The notes beneath the pieces were generated by a model. It was given only the letters and a program-made list of their open reading frames with translations. It did not search any database and was not told where the DNA came from. From an uncultured Clostridia bacterium (GTDB lineage: Bacteria; Bacillota; Clostridia; Oscillospirales; Ruminococcaceae): a stretch of DNA of 14,510 bases. The DNA is taken from positions 1-14,510 of the forward strand of contig CANRLY010000025.1 of assembly GCA_947631585.1 (NCBI GenBank), given 5' to 3'. Position 1 is the first letter of the stretch; each line of letters opens with the position of its first letter. The translations under genes were made by a program, and so were the position numbers. Shown in pieces: positions 6,910 through 12,227 of this stretch.

Positions 6910-8402
6910 ACCTGCCTGAACGGGTTTTCGTCCGGGTAAAGGAAGTTTTCCGGTCGGTTGTGGTCTATTTCGCCGTCCCCGACGCCCAGAAGCCTGAACA
7001 CCTCAAACAGCTCCCTGCCGTAGTGTCCAAAAGCCACAGCCCCGTGGTGAGGATAATTCTTCTTTATCAGCACATAGCGGTAAAATCTGCCCATTTCCTT
7101 TATCGCAAACACACCGATCCCGCCGAAAGAACAGGTCTTTACAGGAAGTATCTCTCCCTGGGCAACATAAGCTCTCAGCCTGGAATCGCCGGTGCTTTGC
7201 AGTCTGAACAGTGTGACCTTTCCGGGAAGTATATCCCCCTCCAGCGTGCCGTTGGTACATTCCTGAGGAAGAGTTCTCGCCATTATCTTCTGGAACTTCA
7301 TCTCCCCGGAGGTGAGTTTGCACATAGGTGTGTTTCCGCAGTGGAAGCCCATGAAAGTGTCTCTGTGACTGTAATCGTAACTGCCCTTTATGCAGTTTTC
7401 ATACATATCCGCCGGAACTGAGTTGTTTATATCCAGAAGGGTAACGGCGTCCCTGCTGACCGCAGCCCCGATGTATTCGCTGAGCGCACCGTAGATATCC
7501 ACTTCGCAGGAGACAGGTATCCCCCTGGAGGTAAGACGGCTGTTCACATAGCATGGCACGAACCCGAACTGCGTCTGGAACGCAGGCCAGCATTTTCCGG
7601 CGATCGCAACATACTTCCTGCTGCCCTTGTGAGCTTCGCACCAGTCAAGGAGAGTAAGCTCATACTGCGCCAGTTTTTGAAGCACCTCCGGCTTTTTGTT
7701 TCCCTTGCCAAGCTCCTTTTCCATATCGGCGACAACTGCCGGTATGCGCTCATCTCCGGCATGGGCGTTAAAGCTCTCGAACAGGTCGAGTTCGCTGTTT
7801 TCCTCTATCTCCACTCCCAGATCGTACAGACACTTTATAGGGGCGTTGCAGGCGATGAAGTCCTGCGGACGAGGCCCGAAAGTTATTATCTTTAAGTTCT
7901 TAACGGCAATTACCGCCCTTGCTATCGGCGCAAAACCTGCTATCATGTCGGCACATTCCTCAGCCGTGCCAACGGGGTATTCGGGTATGTAAGCCTTTAT
8001 CCCCCTGATGCTCAGGTTGTAGCTGGCGTTTAACATTCCGCAGTAGGCGTCGCCCCTGCCGTCGAGCATATCCCCGGAGGAGACTTCCGCCGCCGCAAAA
8101 TACATGGCAGGGCCATCAAAATATTTTGCCAGCAGCGTTTCTGGAGACTCAGGTCCGAAGTTTCCCAGATACACCGCCAGAGCGTTGCAGCCGTTCGCCT
8201 TTATGTCCTCCAAAGCCGCCAGCATATCCTTTTCGTTTTCAATGCAGACAGGGCAGACGTACAAATTCCCCTCTCCGCCGTACTTTTTCTCATAAGCTTC
8301 AGCAAGGGCGTCTCTTCTCGACACCGACAGGCTCATGGGGAAGCAGTCTCTGCTCACCGCCACCAGCGCAATTTTTTCCTTGGGCAGGTTTGACAATTTC
8401 AT
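6906..8402 (-). CDS. L-fucose/L-arabinose isomerase-family protein
   Basis: A 498-aa protein related to the L-fucose isomerase superfamily, which interconverts aldoses and ketoses using a divalent metal. Candidate metal ligands are in the expected C-terminal order: Glu300 (SCEVDIYGAL), Asp324 (LLDINN) and His354 (GFHCGNTP). The N-terminal half has the Rossmann-like pattern with LAVYLGNFGPE. It is shorter than E. coli FucI (about 590 aa) and fits a divergent, poorly characterised clade found in gut Clostridia and Bacteroidetes, so the substrate is open. The ATG at 8402 has AAAGGAG 8 nt upstream. It starts a two-gene operon with the overlapping hydrolase. No sugar transporter or kinase is nearby. 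Confidence 0.8.
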   Translation of the reverse strand: MKLSNLPKEKIALVAVSRDCFPMSLSVSRRDALAEAYEKKYGGEGNLYVCPVCIENEKDMLAALEDIKANGCNALAVYLGNFGPESPETLLAKYFDGPAMYFAAAEVSSGDMLDGRGDAYCGMLNASYNLSIRGIKAYIPEYPVGTAEECADMIAGFAPIARAVIAVKNLKIITFGPRPQDFIACNAPIKCLYDLGVEIEENSELDLFESFNAHAGDERIPAVVADMEKELGKGNKKPEVLQKLAQYELTLLDWCEAHKGSRKYVAIAGKCWPAFQTQFGFVPCYVNSRLTSRGIPVSCEVDIYGALSEYIGAAVSRDAVTLLDINNSVPADMYENCIKGSYDYSHRDTFMGFHCGNTPMCKLTSGEMKFQKIMARTLPQECTNGTLEGDILPGKVTLFRLQSTGDSRLRAYVAQGEILPVKTCSFGGIGVFAIKEMGRFYRYVLIKKNYPHHGAVAFGHYGRELFEVFRLLGVGDGEIDHNRPENFLYPDENPFRQV

Positions 8403-8437
8403 CTTCAGAACTCCTTTGCATTAATATAGTTACAAGG

Positions 8438-8457
8438 TGTGTTCTTATTATAACACA
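8438..8457. promoter_or_regulatory. inverted repeat flanking the -10 of the isomerase-like gene
   Basis: TGTGTT and AACACA (6-bp inverted repeat, 8-nt gap) bracket the -10 box. The position suits a repressor operator. No cognate regulator is apparent in the window, so this is a candidate only. Confidence 0.35.
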
Positions 8458-8475
8458 GCTAAGGGGAAAACACAA
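8447..8475 (-). promoter_or_regulatory. promoter of the isomerase-like/hydrolase operon
   Basis: TTGTGT (8470-8475), 17 bases, TATAAT (8447-8452) on the minus strand. It gives a leader of about 40 nt to the ATG at 8402. Confidence 0.75.
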
Positions 8476-8583
8476 GATGTTTGTTTGGGCTGCGTAGACG
8501 GAGATATCGCAGACGCAGCCGCAAAAGCAGGGAAGTAAAAGCCGCCTCAACAGCCAAAAAATTCGGCGCAGGGTGTCAAGCAA
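8476..8583. other. gene-free stretch with one loose inverted repeat
   Basis: No credible gene is seen between the isomerase-operon promoter and the repeat array. An 8-bp inverted repeat, GGCTGCGT (8488-8495) and ACGCAGCC (8513-8520), has a 17-nt loop and no T-run. Short frames here show no protein-like pattern or ribosome binding site. Confidence 0.4.
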
Positions 8584-8660
8584 CGCAGAGACAAATTCCA
8601 GACAAAGTAAAAATTTCCCACTTACAGAAGAATCGCAAAATTTTCTTTCAGCTTAGTAAT
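8584..8660. repeat. structured repeat, partial copy A (5' half)
   Basis: This contains a 29-nt sequence identical to 9029-9057, ending GACAAAGTAAAA. It is followed by CCCACTTACAGAAGAATCGC (GAAGAATCGC at 8627-8636), the start of the outer stem in the full copies, then an A/T-rich stretch. It then diverges; the pairing 3' half is missing. Confidence 0.65.
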
Positions 8661-8682
8661 AGTCCCCGAGCATAATATTTAA

Positions 8683-8743
8683 GACAAAGTAAAAATACCC
8701 CCCACTAATGGAAGAATTTCCGGTTTTCAAAGAAAATCGTTGA
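8683..8743. repeat. structured repeat, partial copy B (5' half)
   Basis: It begins GACAAAGTAAAAAT, then GAAGAATTTC at 8711-8720 and a small hairpin TTTTC-AAA-GAAAA (8724-8736). It ends in CGTTGA, the start of the second inner hairpin of the full copies, and runs straight into copy C. Confidence 0.65.
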
Positions 8744-8862
8744 ACAAAAGTAATAATATCCGAACTCACAGAAGAATCGCTGGTTTTTCGTTGAAAACGA
8801 AAATCGCCGTCAACATCATGACGGCGAAGCGATTCTTCATGTTTGCGAAGCAAACATTTTGG
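8744..8862. repeat. structured repeat, full copy C
   Basis: The outer stem GAAGAATCGC (8771-8780) pairs with GCGATTCTTC (8829-8838). It encloses TTTTCGTT-GAA-AACGAAAA (8785-8803) and CGCCGTCA/TGACGGCG (8805-8826). Directly after comes ATGTTTGC-GAA-GCAAACAT (8839-8857). The same plan, with different but still paired bases, recurs at 9044-9165. Read on the minus strand, the second inner hairpin is followed by ATTTTCGTTTTC, so it could work as a terminator there. Confidence 0.75.
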
Positions 8863-8929
8863 CGGCGAAGCGATTCTTCATGTTTGCGAAGCAAACATTT
8901 TGGCGGCGAAGCGATTCTTCATGTTTGCG
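8822..8929. repeat. 41-nt tandem repeat, 2.6 copies
   Basis: Two identical 41-nt units (8822-8862, 8863-8903) and a partial third (8904-8929) follow head to tail with no spacers. Each contains the 3' strand of the outer stem of copy C (GCGATTCTTC) and the hairpin ATGTTTGC-GAA-GCAAACAT. It is therefore an amplification of the 3' part of the structured repeat. The unit length is not a multiple of three. Confidence 0.9.
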
Positions 8930-8981
8930 GAGCGAGAAAGTAAAAAATATAAACTATCCTATCCTTCGAGCCACAAAAGAA

Positions 8982-9011
8982 ACAGTTCGCACAAAACCTT
9001 GTACGAACTGT
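8982..9011 (-). terminator. hairpin with T-rich tail, possible minus-strand terminator
   Basis: ACAGTTCG pairs with CGAACTGT, with an inner ACAA/TTGT after one mismatch. On the minus strand it is followed by TTCTTTTG. It could terminate transcripts coming from tRNA-Leu, or be another repeat remnant. Confidence 0.45.
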
Positions 9012-9028
9012 CCGCCGGCTTTAATCTG

Positions 9029-9165
9029 CGCAGAGACAAATTCCAGACAAAGTAAAAGTCACTCACTCACAGAAGAATTTCAGAATTTTCTTTTCTTGAA
9101 AAGAAAATCGTTGCCACGATATATGGCAACGATGAAATTTCTTCATGCTTGCTTCGCAAGCATTC
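9029..9165. repeat. structured repeat, full copy D, abutting tRNA-Leu
   Basis: It starts with the 29-nt sequence shared with copy A. GAAGAATTTC (9072-9081) pairs with GAAATTTCTTC (9134-9144) apart from a 1-nt bulge. Inside are TTTTCTTTT/AAAAGAAAA (9086-9107) and CGTTGCCA/TGGCAACG (9109-9131). ATGCTTGC-TTC-GCAAGCAT (9145-9163) follows, 2 nt from the tRNA CCA. On the minus strand, immediately downstream of tRNA-Leu, the CGTTGCCA hairpin is followed by ATTTTCTTTT. The copy may therefore serve as the tRNA's terminator. Confidence 0.75.
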
Positions 9166-9249
9166 TGGTGCGGTAGATGGGACTTGAACCCATACGTCAA
9201 AGACACACGCCCCTCAAACGTGCCTGTCTGCCTATTCCAGCACTACCGC
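9166..9249 (-). tRNA. tRNA-Leu (anticodon GAG), CCA encoded
   Basis: An 84-nt class II tRNA on the minus strand. The acceptor stem GCGGTAG pairs with CTACCGC, the anticodon stem CACGT/GCGTG carries loop TTGAGGG (anticodon GAG, plus-strand 9213-9215). The long variable arm TGTCTTTGACG and the T arm ATGGG-TTCAAGT-CCCAT are as expected for leucine. CCA is encoded. It has its own promoter. The structured repeat begins 2 nt past its 3' end. Confidence 0.95.
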
Positions 9250-9267
9250 CTGCGTTTATTTAAGCCG

Positions 9268-9292
9268 GGGAACAAGCTTTGCGGCTGTTCCC
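9268..9292. other. hairpin in the tRNA-Leu leader
   Basis: GGGAACA and TGTTCCC (7 bp) flank an 11-nt interior with a further short AGC/GCT pairing. It lies between the tRNA promoter and the mature 5' end, so it would be removed by processing. It may help RNase P or block read-in from upstream. No T-run in either direction. Confidence 0.4.
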
Positions 9293-9308
9293 GATTGGCG
9301 ACTATAAT

Positions 9309-9337
9309 ATTATATCACTTCCGAAAGTTGCCGTCAA
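9309..9337 (-). promoter_or_regulatory. promoter of tRNA-Leu
   Basis: TTGACG (9332-9337), 17 bases, TATAAT (9309-9314) on the minus strand, one mismatch from consensus. The start is expected near 9302, giving about a 50-nt leader before the tRNA. Confidence 0.85.
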
Positions 9338-9366
9338 TATGCACCATGCACAAACCACCGCCACGC

Positions 9367-9403
9367 AAAAAACAGTCAATTGTGCATTTTTCACAACTGA
9401 CTG
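9367..9403 (-). terminator. intrinsic terminator of the DUF896/WYL/CBM2 operon
   Basis: A 12-bp stem (CAGTCAGTTGTG with CACAATTGACTG, one G-T pair) with a 7-nt loop is followed by TTTTTT on the minus strand. It starts 6 nt after the stop of the CBM2-like gene. This is a textbook rho-independent terminator. Confidence 0.93.
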
Positions 9404-9409
9404 CTTAAT

Positions 9410-10285
9410 TCATGAAACCACTGCTTTGGTAACGGTTATGTCGCCGGCGGAAGAAACTATCAACCCGAAAGTGACTTCCGTGCCGGGAGCTATCTCGGAA
9501 TTGTAGCTCTCAGGGGTGACCGTTACGGAATTGCCGGAAGTAGCCACCGAACCGTTCCAGTTCTGGGAAACTTCAATGTTTCCGCTGAATACCGCCTTGA
9601 CCGTCCAACCGGAAACGGCGCTGTCGGAGTCGTTTTTCACTGCAAAATCCACCTGGCAGAATTTCTTGCCCTCTGATTCCCAGCTGTTTGAAATGTTCGC
9701 AGACACGCTGACTTTGCCCGACGACTGCACCGGCTTCTGTGTCTGGGGTTTCTGGGTCGCAGGAGGCTGAGTTGCAGGAGGCTGAGTCGCTGGAGGCTGA
9801 GTCGCTGGAGGCTCTGTTGCCGGCGGCTGTGTCGCAGGGGGTTCTGTCGCCGGGGGCTGAGTTGCCGGAGGTTGGGTCGCAGGAGGCTCTGTTGCCGGGG
9901 GTTGGGTTGCCGGCGGCTGTGTCGCAGAAGTGGTGGTCTTGGGCTTTTTGGTCGCCTTGGTCGCTTTGGTCGCTTCTGTCGCCTTGGTCTCGGTCGCCTT
10001 GGTCGCCTGGGTCGTTTCTTCCAAAAGCTCGGTAGTTGTCACCGGTGCTGCCGTGACCTGGGTCTCCTGCGGAGCTGCGGTCACAGTTCCCGTCTTACGG
10101 GTCTGAATGACTTTCTCCGGCTTCTCCCTGCCGAAAACAAAGCCTGTAAGTATTATTCCAATGCTGAGAAATACGGTCGCCGCAACGCCTGCGGCTTTTT
10201 TGACAGTTTCGGGATCAACGGCTTTTTCTTCAGGCTGAAGTTCCTCGTTGTTTTCGTTGGTCTCGTTGGTCTCTTTGTTATCCAT
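9410..10285 (-). CDS. membrane-anchored surface protein with Pro/Thr repeat linker and CBM2-like domain
   Basis: A 291-aa protein. Residues 1-30 are hydrophilic and acidic. Residues about 30-52 (VAATVFLSIGIILTGFVFG) form one membrane helix with no clear signal-peptidase site. Then come a Thr/Ala/Lys-rich segment and 11 copies of a PPAT(Q/E) linker. The C-terminal domain from about 190 resembles carbohydrate-binding module family 2: SNSWE, VKNDSDSAVSGWTV, NWNGSV, GNSVTVT, IAPGTEVTFG. Aromatic positions Trp202 and Trp243 are present, while the third usual Trp is Tyr261. Only one Cys (210) is seen, so the classical disulfide is missing. It probably displays a polysaccharide-binding module outside the cell. 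No catalytic domain is visible. The ATG at 10285 has GAGGAA upstream within the end of the WYL gene, 2 nt after its stop, indicating coupled translation. Confidence 0.82.
   Translation of the reverse strand: MDNKETNETNENNEELQPEEKAVDPETVKKAAGVAATVFLSIGIILTGFVFGREKPEKVIQTRKTGTVTAAPQETQVTAAPVTTTELLEETTQATKATETKATEATKATKATKKPKTTTSATQPPATQPPATEPPATQPPATQPPATEPPATQPPATEPPATQPPATQPPATQPPATQKPQTQKPVQSSGKVSVSANISNSWESEGKKFCQVDFAVKNDSDSAVSGWTVKAVFSGNIEVSQNWNGSVATSGNSVTVTPESYNSEIAPGTEVTFGLIVSSAGDITVTKAVVS
9753..9926 (-). repeat. 15-nt tandem coding repeat (PPATQ/PPATE)
   Basis: About 11 in-frame 15-nt units encode the Pro/Thr linker of the CBM2-like protein. Units differ at Q/E and at synonymous sites (GCC, GCG, GCA, GCT), so the array is not freshly expanded throughout. 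Such linkers are extended, often glycosylated spacers in cellulolytic bacteria. Confidence 0.9.
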
Positions 10286-10287
10286 AA

Positions 10288-11316
10288 TTACTTTCCTCTT
10301 TGTTTCTTGTAACACTTGCTGAGTTTAGAAACCTCTTCCGCCGCCTGGTTCACCACCCACTGGGGAGCGGTGACCTTTGCCTGATCCCCGAAAGAGAACA
10401 GCCAACCCCAGAAAGTCGGGCTGACCTGGACGTCCGCCTTAAATGAGAAGCGGTCGTCGTCCACCCTTTCGATGGGGACTTTTTCCCCGAAGCGGTCTAT
10501 CACCACATCAAGCAGTGACATATCCGCTTCCACGGTGACACGTTCGGGGGTGCCGGAGAACATTCCGAAAGTATTTTTCAAATTTGAAGCGATCTCCTGT
10601 TCGCTTACCGAAAGCTGAGTCCGCCTGTTTTCGGAAACGTTGACCGAGGACATTCTGTCCACCCTGAAATAGGCGATCTTCCGGCGTTTTTCCGAATAGC
10701 AGATAAGGTAATAGTTATCGTCTTTCCACACCAGGTAGTAGGGGGAGACGGTGTAAGTTTCCCCATCGTGGCGGTAGCGGCGTTTGCGGTCTATGTCGTA
10801 GGAATAGTATCTGAACTCGATCATTCTGTCGGCGAAAACCGCTTCATTTATTCTGTTTATAGAATAGTATATGCTTTCGTTGAAAGTTTTTACACGGTTT
10901 TCAACAAACACCTGACGTCTGAGGCTTTTCGCCTTATCCTTGGAAGTGAGCTTCTGGAGCTTTTTAATAAGGTCGCCGGATTTTTTCTTAGTCAGGAACT
11001 TGCAGGAAGCCACAGCGTCCACCAGGACGTAAAGTTCCTCATCGGTAAAAAGTCTTTCGCTGATATAGTAAGCGTTAGCGTGGCTTTTTTTAGCGACTTC
11101 GATCTTGAGACCGCTTCCGCAGAGAGAAGCGATATCATCGTAGAGAGTTTTTCTTTCGATCTTAATGCCGTTATTCTGGAGCATGGTCATAAGTTCCGCA
11201 CCGGTCAGCGGATTGTTCTCGTCGGTCTGTTCAAGCAGCGTCTGAGCCAGCAGAAGTAGTTTCTGCTTTTGAATAGACGCACCGAAGTCGGTAGAATAAT
11301 CTCTGGGTCTTGCCAT
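10288..11316 (-). CDS. WYL-domain transcriptional regulator
   Basis: A 342-aa cytoplasmic regulator. The N-terminal winged helix-turn-helix covers about 17-75 (LTGAELMTMLQNNGIKIERKTLYDDI, written across 37-62). The WYL domain covers about 155-225, with the ligand-binding SPYYLVWKDDNYYLICYS core and IAYFRVDRM. A C-terminal WCX-like region follows (VTVEADMSLLDVVIDRFG and PTFWGWLFSFGDQAKV). WYL proteins sense nucleic acid or small ligands and can repress or activate. The ATG at 11316 has AAAGGAG about 9 nt upstream, next to the stop of the DUF896 gene. It is followed after 2 nt by the CBM2-like surface protein gene, which it may control together with itself (inference). Confidence 0.9.
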   Translation of the reverse strand: MARPRDYSTDFGASIQKQKLLLLAQTLLEQTDENNPLTGAELMTMLQNNGIKIERKTLYDDIASLCGSGLKIEVAKKSHANAYYISERLFTDEELYVLVDAVASCKFLTKKKSGDLIKKLQKLTSKDKAKSLRRQVFVENRVKTFNESIYYSINRINEAVFADRMIEFRYYSYDIDRKRRYRHDGETYTVSPYYLVWKDDNYYLICYSEKRRKIAYFRVDRMSSVNVSENRRTQLSVSEQEIASNLKNTFGMFSGTPERVTVEADMSLLDVVIDRFGEKVPIERVDDDRFSFKADVQVSPTFWGWLFSFGDQAKVTAPQWVVNQAAEEVSKLSKCYKKQRGK

Positions 11317-11322
11317 AACAGG

Positions 11323-11544
11323 TCACTCCTTTGGTTGTTTTTTTCTGTCCTTTACCATTATCCTTTCGCCGTCCGGCCGGACTATGACCGTACTTTCCAG
11401 CTGAGCCTGAAAGTTTGCGGCGACGCTTCTGCGGTACTCGTCCCTTAGCTGTGACTGTTCCATTTTTTCTTCCTCGGTCAGTCCTTCGGGGGTCTTTGAT
11501 CTTCGGTAAAGTTCAGATATCCTATCAAGTTTCCACTTTTCCAT
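11323..11544 (-). CDS. DUF896/UPF0291 (YnzC-like) small protein
   Basis: A 73-aa protein matching DUF896: an N-terminal helical hairpin (KLDRISELYRRSKTPEGLTE, then EEKMEQSQLRDEYRR) followed by QLESTVIVRPDG. Function is unknown. In B. subtilis, ynzC belongs to the LexA-controlled yneA-yneB-ynzC operon, which is relevant because a LexA-like box lies about 190 nt upstream here. The ATG at 11544 has GGAAG nearby. The open frame extends upstream to 11844, but that part crosses the promoter and hairpin DNA and has no protein-like pattern. It is the first gene of the operon with the WYL regulator and CBM2-like protein. Confidence 0.88.
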   Translation of the reverse strand: MEKWKLDRISELYRRSKTPEGLTEEEKMEQSQLRDEYRRSVAANFQAQLESTVIVRPDGERIMVKDRKKQPKE

Positions 11545-11574
11545 ATCTTCCGTCCCTTTTTTTTCATTGCTCCT

Positions 11575-11603
11575 ATTGTAGCACACTTTTCCTCTCCCGT
11601 CAA
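11575..11603 (-). promoter_or_regulatory. promoter of the DUF896/WYL/CBM2 operon
   Basis: TTGACG (11598-11603), 17 bases, TACAAT (11575-11580) on the minus strand, giving a leader of about 25 nt to the ATG at 11544. It diverges from the plus-strand promoter at 11691. Confidence 0.85.
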
Positions 11604-11690
11604 CGGCAACAGTCCGATATTTTTCCCGCTTTATAACTTTCGCACAAATCTTATCCCCTCCTTTTGGGCAGTTTTTTCCTTTTCTGTTTC

Positions 11691-11719
11691 TTGACAAACA
11701 AATGTTCGCATGGTATAAT
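11691..11719 (+). promoter_or_regulatory. consensus promoter of the sigma-like/decarboxylase genes
   Basis: TTGACA (11691-11696), 17 bases, TATAAT (11714-11719) on the plus strand, a perfect promoter. Transcription would start about 11726, inside a 34-nt palindrome, and carry the multi-hairpin region 11759-11886 as a leader of about 200 nt. Confidence 0.88.
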
Positions 11720-11751
11720 GGCATTAAAGAACATATGTTCTTTAATGCCAT
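11695..11751. promoter_or_regulatory. two LexA/SOS-like boxes at the promoter
   Basis: Box 1, CAAAC-AAAT-GTTCG (11695-11708), differs by one base from the Firmicutes LexA consensus CGAAC-N4-GTTCG. Box 2, AGAAC-ATAT-GTTCT (11728-11741), has the GAAC-N4-GTTC core and sits in a 34-nt perfect palindrome (11718-11751). The centres are 33 bp apart, three helical turns, on either side of the -10. The layout suits cooperative repression. LexA is the candidate, but another palindrome-binding regulator is possible. Confidence 0.55.
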
Positions 11752-11758
11752 GCCGGTG

Positions 11759-11886
11759 GGCGGCTTGCCGCCTGCGCCAACGGCGCAGGCGTGGCGGGCA
11801 GCAAAGCTGCCCGCAGCCGCAACTCCGAAGGAGTTGCGGCGCAAGCCGCCGGAGGCGGCGCTGCTTCAGCCCCGTGAAGCAGCGCC
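11759..11886 (+). repeat. branched multi-hairpin leader element
   Basis: A perfect 10-bp outer stem GGCGGCTTGC (11759-11768)/GCAAGCCGCC (11841-11850) encloses three perfect hairpins with almost no unpaired bases: CGCCTGCGCC-AAC-GGCGCAGGCG (11769-11791), GCGGGCAGC-AAA-GCTGCCCGC (11794-11814) and GCCGCAACTCC-GAA-GGAGTTGCGGC (11816-11840). A fourth hairpin with a 12-bp stem, GGCGCTGCTTCA/TGAAGCAGCGCC, follows at 11857-11886. It lies between a consensus promoter and the ribosome binding site at 11914. No T-run follows, so it is not a simple terminator. Together with 11545-11758 (two promoters and operators) it accounts for the 384-base gap between genes. Confidence 0.8.
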
Positions 11887-11928
11887 CGAGAAATTACCGC
11901 AGGAAGAAAAAATAAGGAGTTGATCGAA

Positions 11929-12210
11929 ATGAAATTGAGAAGAGTACCGCTGATAAACGTCAGCAGCAGACAGATGAGAGAAGAAGAAGCCGTCTATCGT
12001 GATCCTATAATGCGAATGATAGATATACCCGAAGCGGTAAACAGATATTTGACAAAAACGCAGAAAAGCTATATCATGTTATATTATACGGAAAACAAGT
12101 CCGTGCCGGAGATCGCAAGGCTTTACGGAGTGAATAAGTCCACAGTCTCACGGACTATCCGCAGAGGCACCGCCAACCTGTGTAAGATCTTCGGAGATAA
12201 AGCCTGCTGA
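11929..12210 (+). CDS. small sigma-70 region-4-like helix-turn-helix protein
   Basis: A 93-aa protein whose C-terminal half looks like a stand-alone sigma factor region 4/LuxR-type HTH: LTKTQKSYIMLYYTENKS, then VPEIARLYGVNKSTVSRTIRR (shown in two parts; the second is the recognition segment). The N-terminal 40 residues (LRRVPLINVSSRQMREEEA) have no recognised domain and no region 2, so it is not a complete sigma factor. It is probably a DNA-binding accessory regulator. The ATG at 11929 has AAGGAG 9 nt upstream. A TTG at 11920 in the same frame is too close to that site. The decarboxylase-family gene begins 17 nt after its stop, so they form an operon under the promoter at 11691. Confidence 0.78.
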   Translation: MKLRRVPLINVSSRQMREEEAVYRDPIMRMIDIPEAVNRYLTKTQKSYIMLYYTENKSVPEIARLYGVNKSTVSRTIRRGTANLCKIFGDKAC

Positions 12211-12227
12211 ATTTGAGGAGTGTTAAA

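Noticed and set aside
8822..8929. Possible CRISPR array
   Set aside because: The 41-nt units are directly abutting with no spacers, only 2.6 copies exist, and no cas gene is present. It is a tandem duplication.
8740..9176. Small plus-strand open frames with recurring RFFMFAKQTFWRR-like text
   Set aside because: They are translations of the 41-nt repeat in shifting frames, have no ribosome binding site, and the DNA is explained by paired stems.
8584..9249. Integrated phage or genomic island beside tRNA-Leu with the 29-nt repeats as attachment sites
   Set aside because: Only 445 nt separate the repeats, no integrase or cargo gene is present, and the repeats are the leaders of the structured element.
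11718..11751. 34-nt palindrome as an intrinsic terminator
   Set aside because: No T-run follows on either strand and it overlaps the -10 of a perfect promoter, so an operator is more likely.
11545..11844. Long N-terminal extension of the DUF896 gene
   Set aside because: The extension crosses a good promoter (11575-11603) and the divergent promoter and palindrome. The family-length start at 11544 explains the conserved domain.
11545..11928. Known riboswitch or T-box in the leader
   Set aside because: No T-box motif, no specifier loop and no recognisable riboswitch core; almost all bases are in simple perfect hairpins.
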